Assembly (NCBI GenBank): GCA_017409915.1
Contig: JAFQRU010000132.1
Location: forward strand, 1-7,370
Direction of reading: 5' to 3'
Origin: Clostridia bacterium
GTDB taxonomy: Bacteria; Bacillota; Clostridia; Monoglobales; Monoglobaceae
DNA length: 7,370 bases
Positions 5,849 through 7,370 of this stretch are shown piece by piece. The position numbers and the translations under genes were made by a program. Positions within the stretch are counted from its first letter, which is position 1, and each line of letters opens with the position of its first letter. Below the pieces are notes generated by a model. That model saw nothing but the letters and a program-made list of their open reading frames with translations. It had not been told where the DNA came from and did no database searches.

Positions 5849-7370
5849 ATGGGATTTAAAAGATTACTTTGCGGAGTTATTTGTATTGCTATTTTAACAG
5901 CATCTTTAATGGTCAGTGCTGCTGATTTTTCTGACATTAAAGGTCATTGGGCTGAAACCTATGTTAAGGCAATGGTTGATAAATGCTATATAAAGGGCTA
6001 TACTGATGGCACTTTTAAGCCTGATAAGACTATAACAAACACAGAGGCTCTTATCCTTCTTTCAAGAATGCTCGGCGTTGACGATGAAGACTATAAGGTT
6101 ATCGTTGATGCTGCATTAGAAGCTAATTCTTCTGTTTTGTCAAAATATTCAACTGACTATAAAGAAGAGATGGCATATCTTTTATACAGAGGCGTAATTG
6201 ATAAAGATGACCTTGATACTTATATTTCAAGCGCTAACAAGAATAAAACACTTTTAAGATATCAGTGCGCTATTCTTTTGACAAAGCTTTTGGGCGCAGA
6301 AGAAGAAGTTAAAAACAGTGTTTTCATTTCATCTTCTTACTCTGATACAGCTCAGATTCCATCTGATGCAAGACCTTATGTTGAATATGTAAGAGAAGCT
6401 AAGATTATGGAAGGCATGGGAGCAGATTCTTATGGCGACCCAATCTTTGGACCTAACCAGAGCGTAACAAGAGGCCAGATGGCAAAAATGCTTTCAAGCC
6501 TTATCGATGTTCTTGATATAAAATTAGTTAGCGGAAGCGTAAGCGCAGTTGATACTTTTGCTGAAACTGTAAAGGTAAGCAATAAAGAGTATACAGTTGA
6601 AGATGATACTATCATAAAGCTTGATGGCAAAGATGCTGACTTTGATGATATCAAGGAAAAAATGGAAGTTCAGATTATTATCGTAAAAGATAAGGTGTCT
6701 ATGATTTCTGCTTCTAAGGGCGAAGTAAAGGATGAGCCAATCCGCGGAATTATTTCTTCCGTATCTTCCGGTGCAACAGGCAGAACAATTATTATTGCTG
6801 ATCCTGAAAAGACTTCAAACAAAACAACTTATGATGTTTCCGACGATGTTGTAGTTGTTATTCAGAAGGCAGAAGACCTTTACTCTAAACTTAAAAGTAA
6901 TCAGTATGTTGAACTTACAGTGGAAAAAGATGTTGTAACAAGAATTGAAGTTCTTGATAAAAATATGACTGTTGCAGGAACTTTGGTAAGCAAGGACATC
7001 ACATCAACAGATTCTTTGGTTACAGTTGCTGATGTTAAGGGCAACGAGACAGTATATGTTTGCGAAGACGGCGTTGAAGTTGTAAGAAATGGCAAGACAG
7101 TTAAACTTTCTGACTTAATCGCAGGGGATAGCGTTAGCTTAAAGCTCACATATCATAAAGTAACCAAGATTTCTGCTGAAAGTAAATCCCAGTCTTCTTC
7201 CGGAATAATCAAGTCTATTACTCATACAGAAAGCGGAAGCTATCTTGAAATCAAAGAAAAGAATGATACAACGAAGTATTCAATCGCTTCTGATGCTATA
7301 ATCAAGGTTGATGGCTCAGATGCAACAGTATTTGATTTAAGACCGGGCAGTGCTATTAATTTTAGATCAG
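5849..7370 (+). CDS. SLH domain protein with tandem beta modules, 3' end outside the window
   Basis: The frame is open for 507 codons to the window edge. The ATG follows AGGAGGG with a 6-base gap. A signal peptide (MGFKRLL, hydrophobic core, likely cut after VSA at residue 24) leads straight into SLH1 at 27-76 (FSDIKGHWAETYV, GTFKPDKTITNTE). A weak SLH2 lies at about 101-149 and SLH3 at about 163-220 (YSDTAQI, FGPNQSVTRGQMA). Four tandem modules follow, at 226-289, 296-369, 372-445 and 449-507 onward. The protein should be exported and held to the cell wall polymer by its SLH domains, with the modules extending outward or building a lattice. It is divergent from the 958-aa SLH gene, which has the same plan. 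The total length, and therefore whether a functional domain sits at the C terminus, cannot be seen. A structural S-layer role is inference. Confidence 0.9.
   Translation, partial: MGFKRLLCGVICIAILTASLMVSAADFSDIKGHWAETYVKAMVDKCYIKGYTDGTFKPDKTITNTEALILLSRMLGVDDEDYKVIVDAALEANSSVLSKYSTDYKEEMAYLLYRGVIDKDDLDTYISSANKNKTLLRYQCAILLTKLLGAEEEVKNSVFISSSYSDTAQIPSDARPYVEYVREAKIMEGMGADSYGDPIFGPNQSVTRGQMAKMLSSLIDVLDIKLVSGSVSAVDTFAETVKVSNKEYTVEDDTIIKLDGKDADFDDIKEKMEVQIIIVKDKVSMISASKGEVKDEPIRGIISSVSSGATGRTIIIADPEKTSNKTTYDVSDDVVVVIQKAEDLYSKLKSNQYVELTVEKDVVTRIEVLDKNMTVAGTLVSKDITSTDSLVTVADVKGNETVYVCEDGVEVVRNGKTVKLSDLIAGDSVSLKLTYHKVTKISAESKSQSSSGIIKSITHTESGSYLEIKEKNDTTKYSIASDAIIKVDGSDATVFDLRPGSAINFRS
6524..7370 (+). 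repeat. Four tandem protein modules of about 65-75 residues
   Basis: Within the rightward SLH protein, each unit opens with a G-x-[VIL]-x-[SK] type strand (GSVSAV, GIISSV, GTLVSK, GIIKSI). It continues with a strand ending in Y-x-[VI] (YTV, YDV, YVC, YSI), then an acidic turn with a hydrophobic run such as DDTIIK, DDVVVV, DGVEVV or SDAIIK. A DL or DI turn and a closing strand such as KVSMISA, VVTRIEV or KVTKISA complete the unit. The last copy is cut by the window. The pattern suggests small all-beta domains, perhaps related to DUF5666-like folds, but that relation is a guess. Confidence 0.7.

Noticed and set aside
5845..5854. Palindrome TCCCATGGGA centred on the start codon of the rightward SLH gene
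   Set aside because: The loop would be only two bases, so it cannot form a stable hairpin that hides the start codon. It is most likely chance, given GGA as the second codon.
5849..5920. Possible lipoprotein signal, because of cysteines at residues 8 and 12 of the rightward SLH protein
   Set aside because: The residues before each cysteine (RLL and GVI) do not fit a lipobox, which needs G, A or S at -1. The VSA-AD site at residue 24 fits ordinary signal peptidase I.

Overview
The window looks like chromosome from a low-GC Gram-positive bacterium of the Clostridia type. The reasons are strong AGGAGG-type ribosome binding sites, AT-rich intergenic DNA with near-consensus sigma-A promoters, a UPF0371/DUF1846 protein, a DegV protein, and two S-layer-homology (SLH) proteins with Gram-positive secretion signals. 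I cannot name a genus from the sequence alone.

Left end (1-356): a leftward tRNA region. The 5' part of a tRNA-Leu with anticodon UAG runs off the left edge. Upstream of it, directly behind a near-perfect promoter (TTGACA, 17 bp, TATACT), lies a second tRNA-Leu 5' half. This copy is identical over 33 bp but stops being tRNA-like just past the anticodon, so it looks like a truncated tRNA gene or recombination scar. Between them are about 126 bp with small inverted repeats. A second strong promoter (TTGAAA, 17 bp, TATAAT) points rightward.

Centre left (357-2741): a two-gene rightward operon of UPF0371 (DUF1846) and DegV, with an 18-bp gap. It closes with a clear intrinsic terminator that sits between convergent genes.

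Right (2743-7370): two divergently transcribed secreted proteins, each with an N-terminal SLH anchor and a long beta-rich tail. The leftward one is complete at 958 aa. The rightward one is open at the window edge (507 codons seen) and carries at least four tandem modules of about 75 residues. The 229-bp region between them holds an extended -10 promoter, a 14-bp palindrome overlapping its -35 box, and a GAAA-capped hairpin at the predicted mRNA 5' end.

The likely theme on the right is cell-envelope construction: both proteins should be exported and held non-covalently to secondary cell wall polymer through SLH domains. The UPF0371-DegV operon is housekeeping in character, with DegV pointing to fatty-acid binding. 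I see no mobile element, CRISPR array or defence system. The most unusual items are the promoter-linked tRNA half and the paired SLH proteins with repeated modules and atypical SLH motifs.
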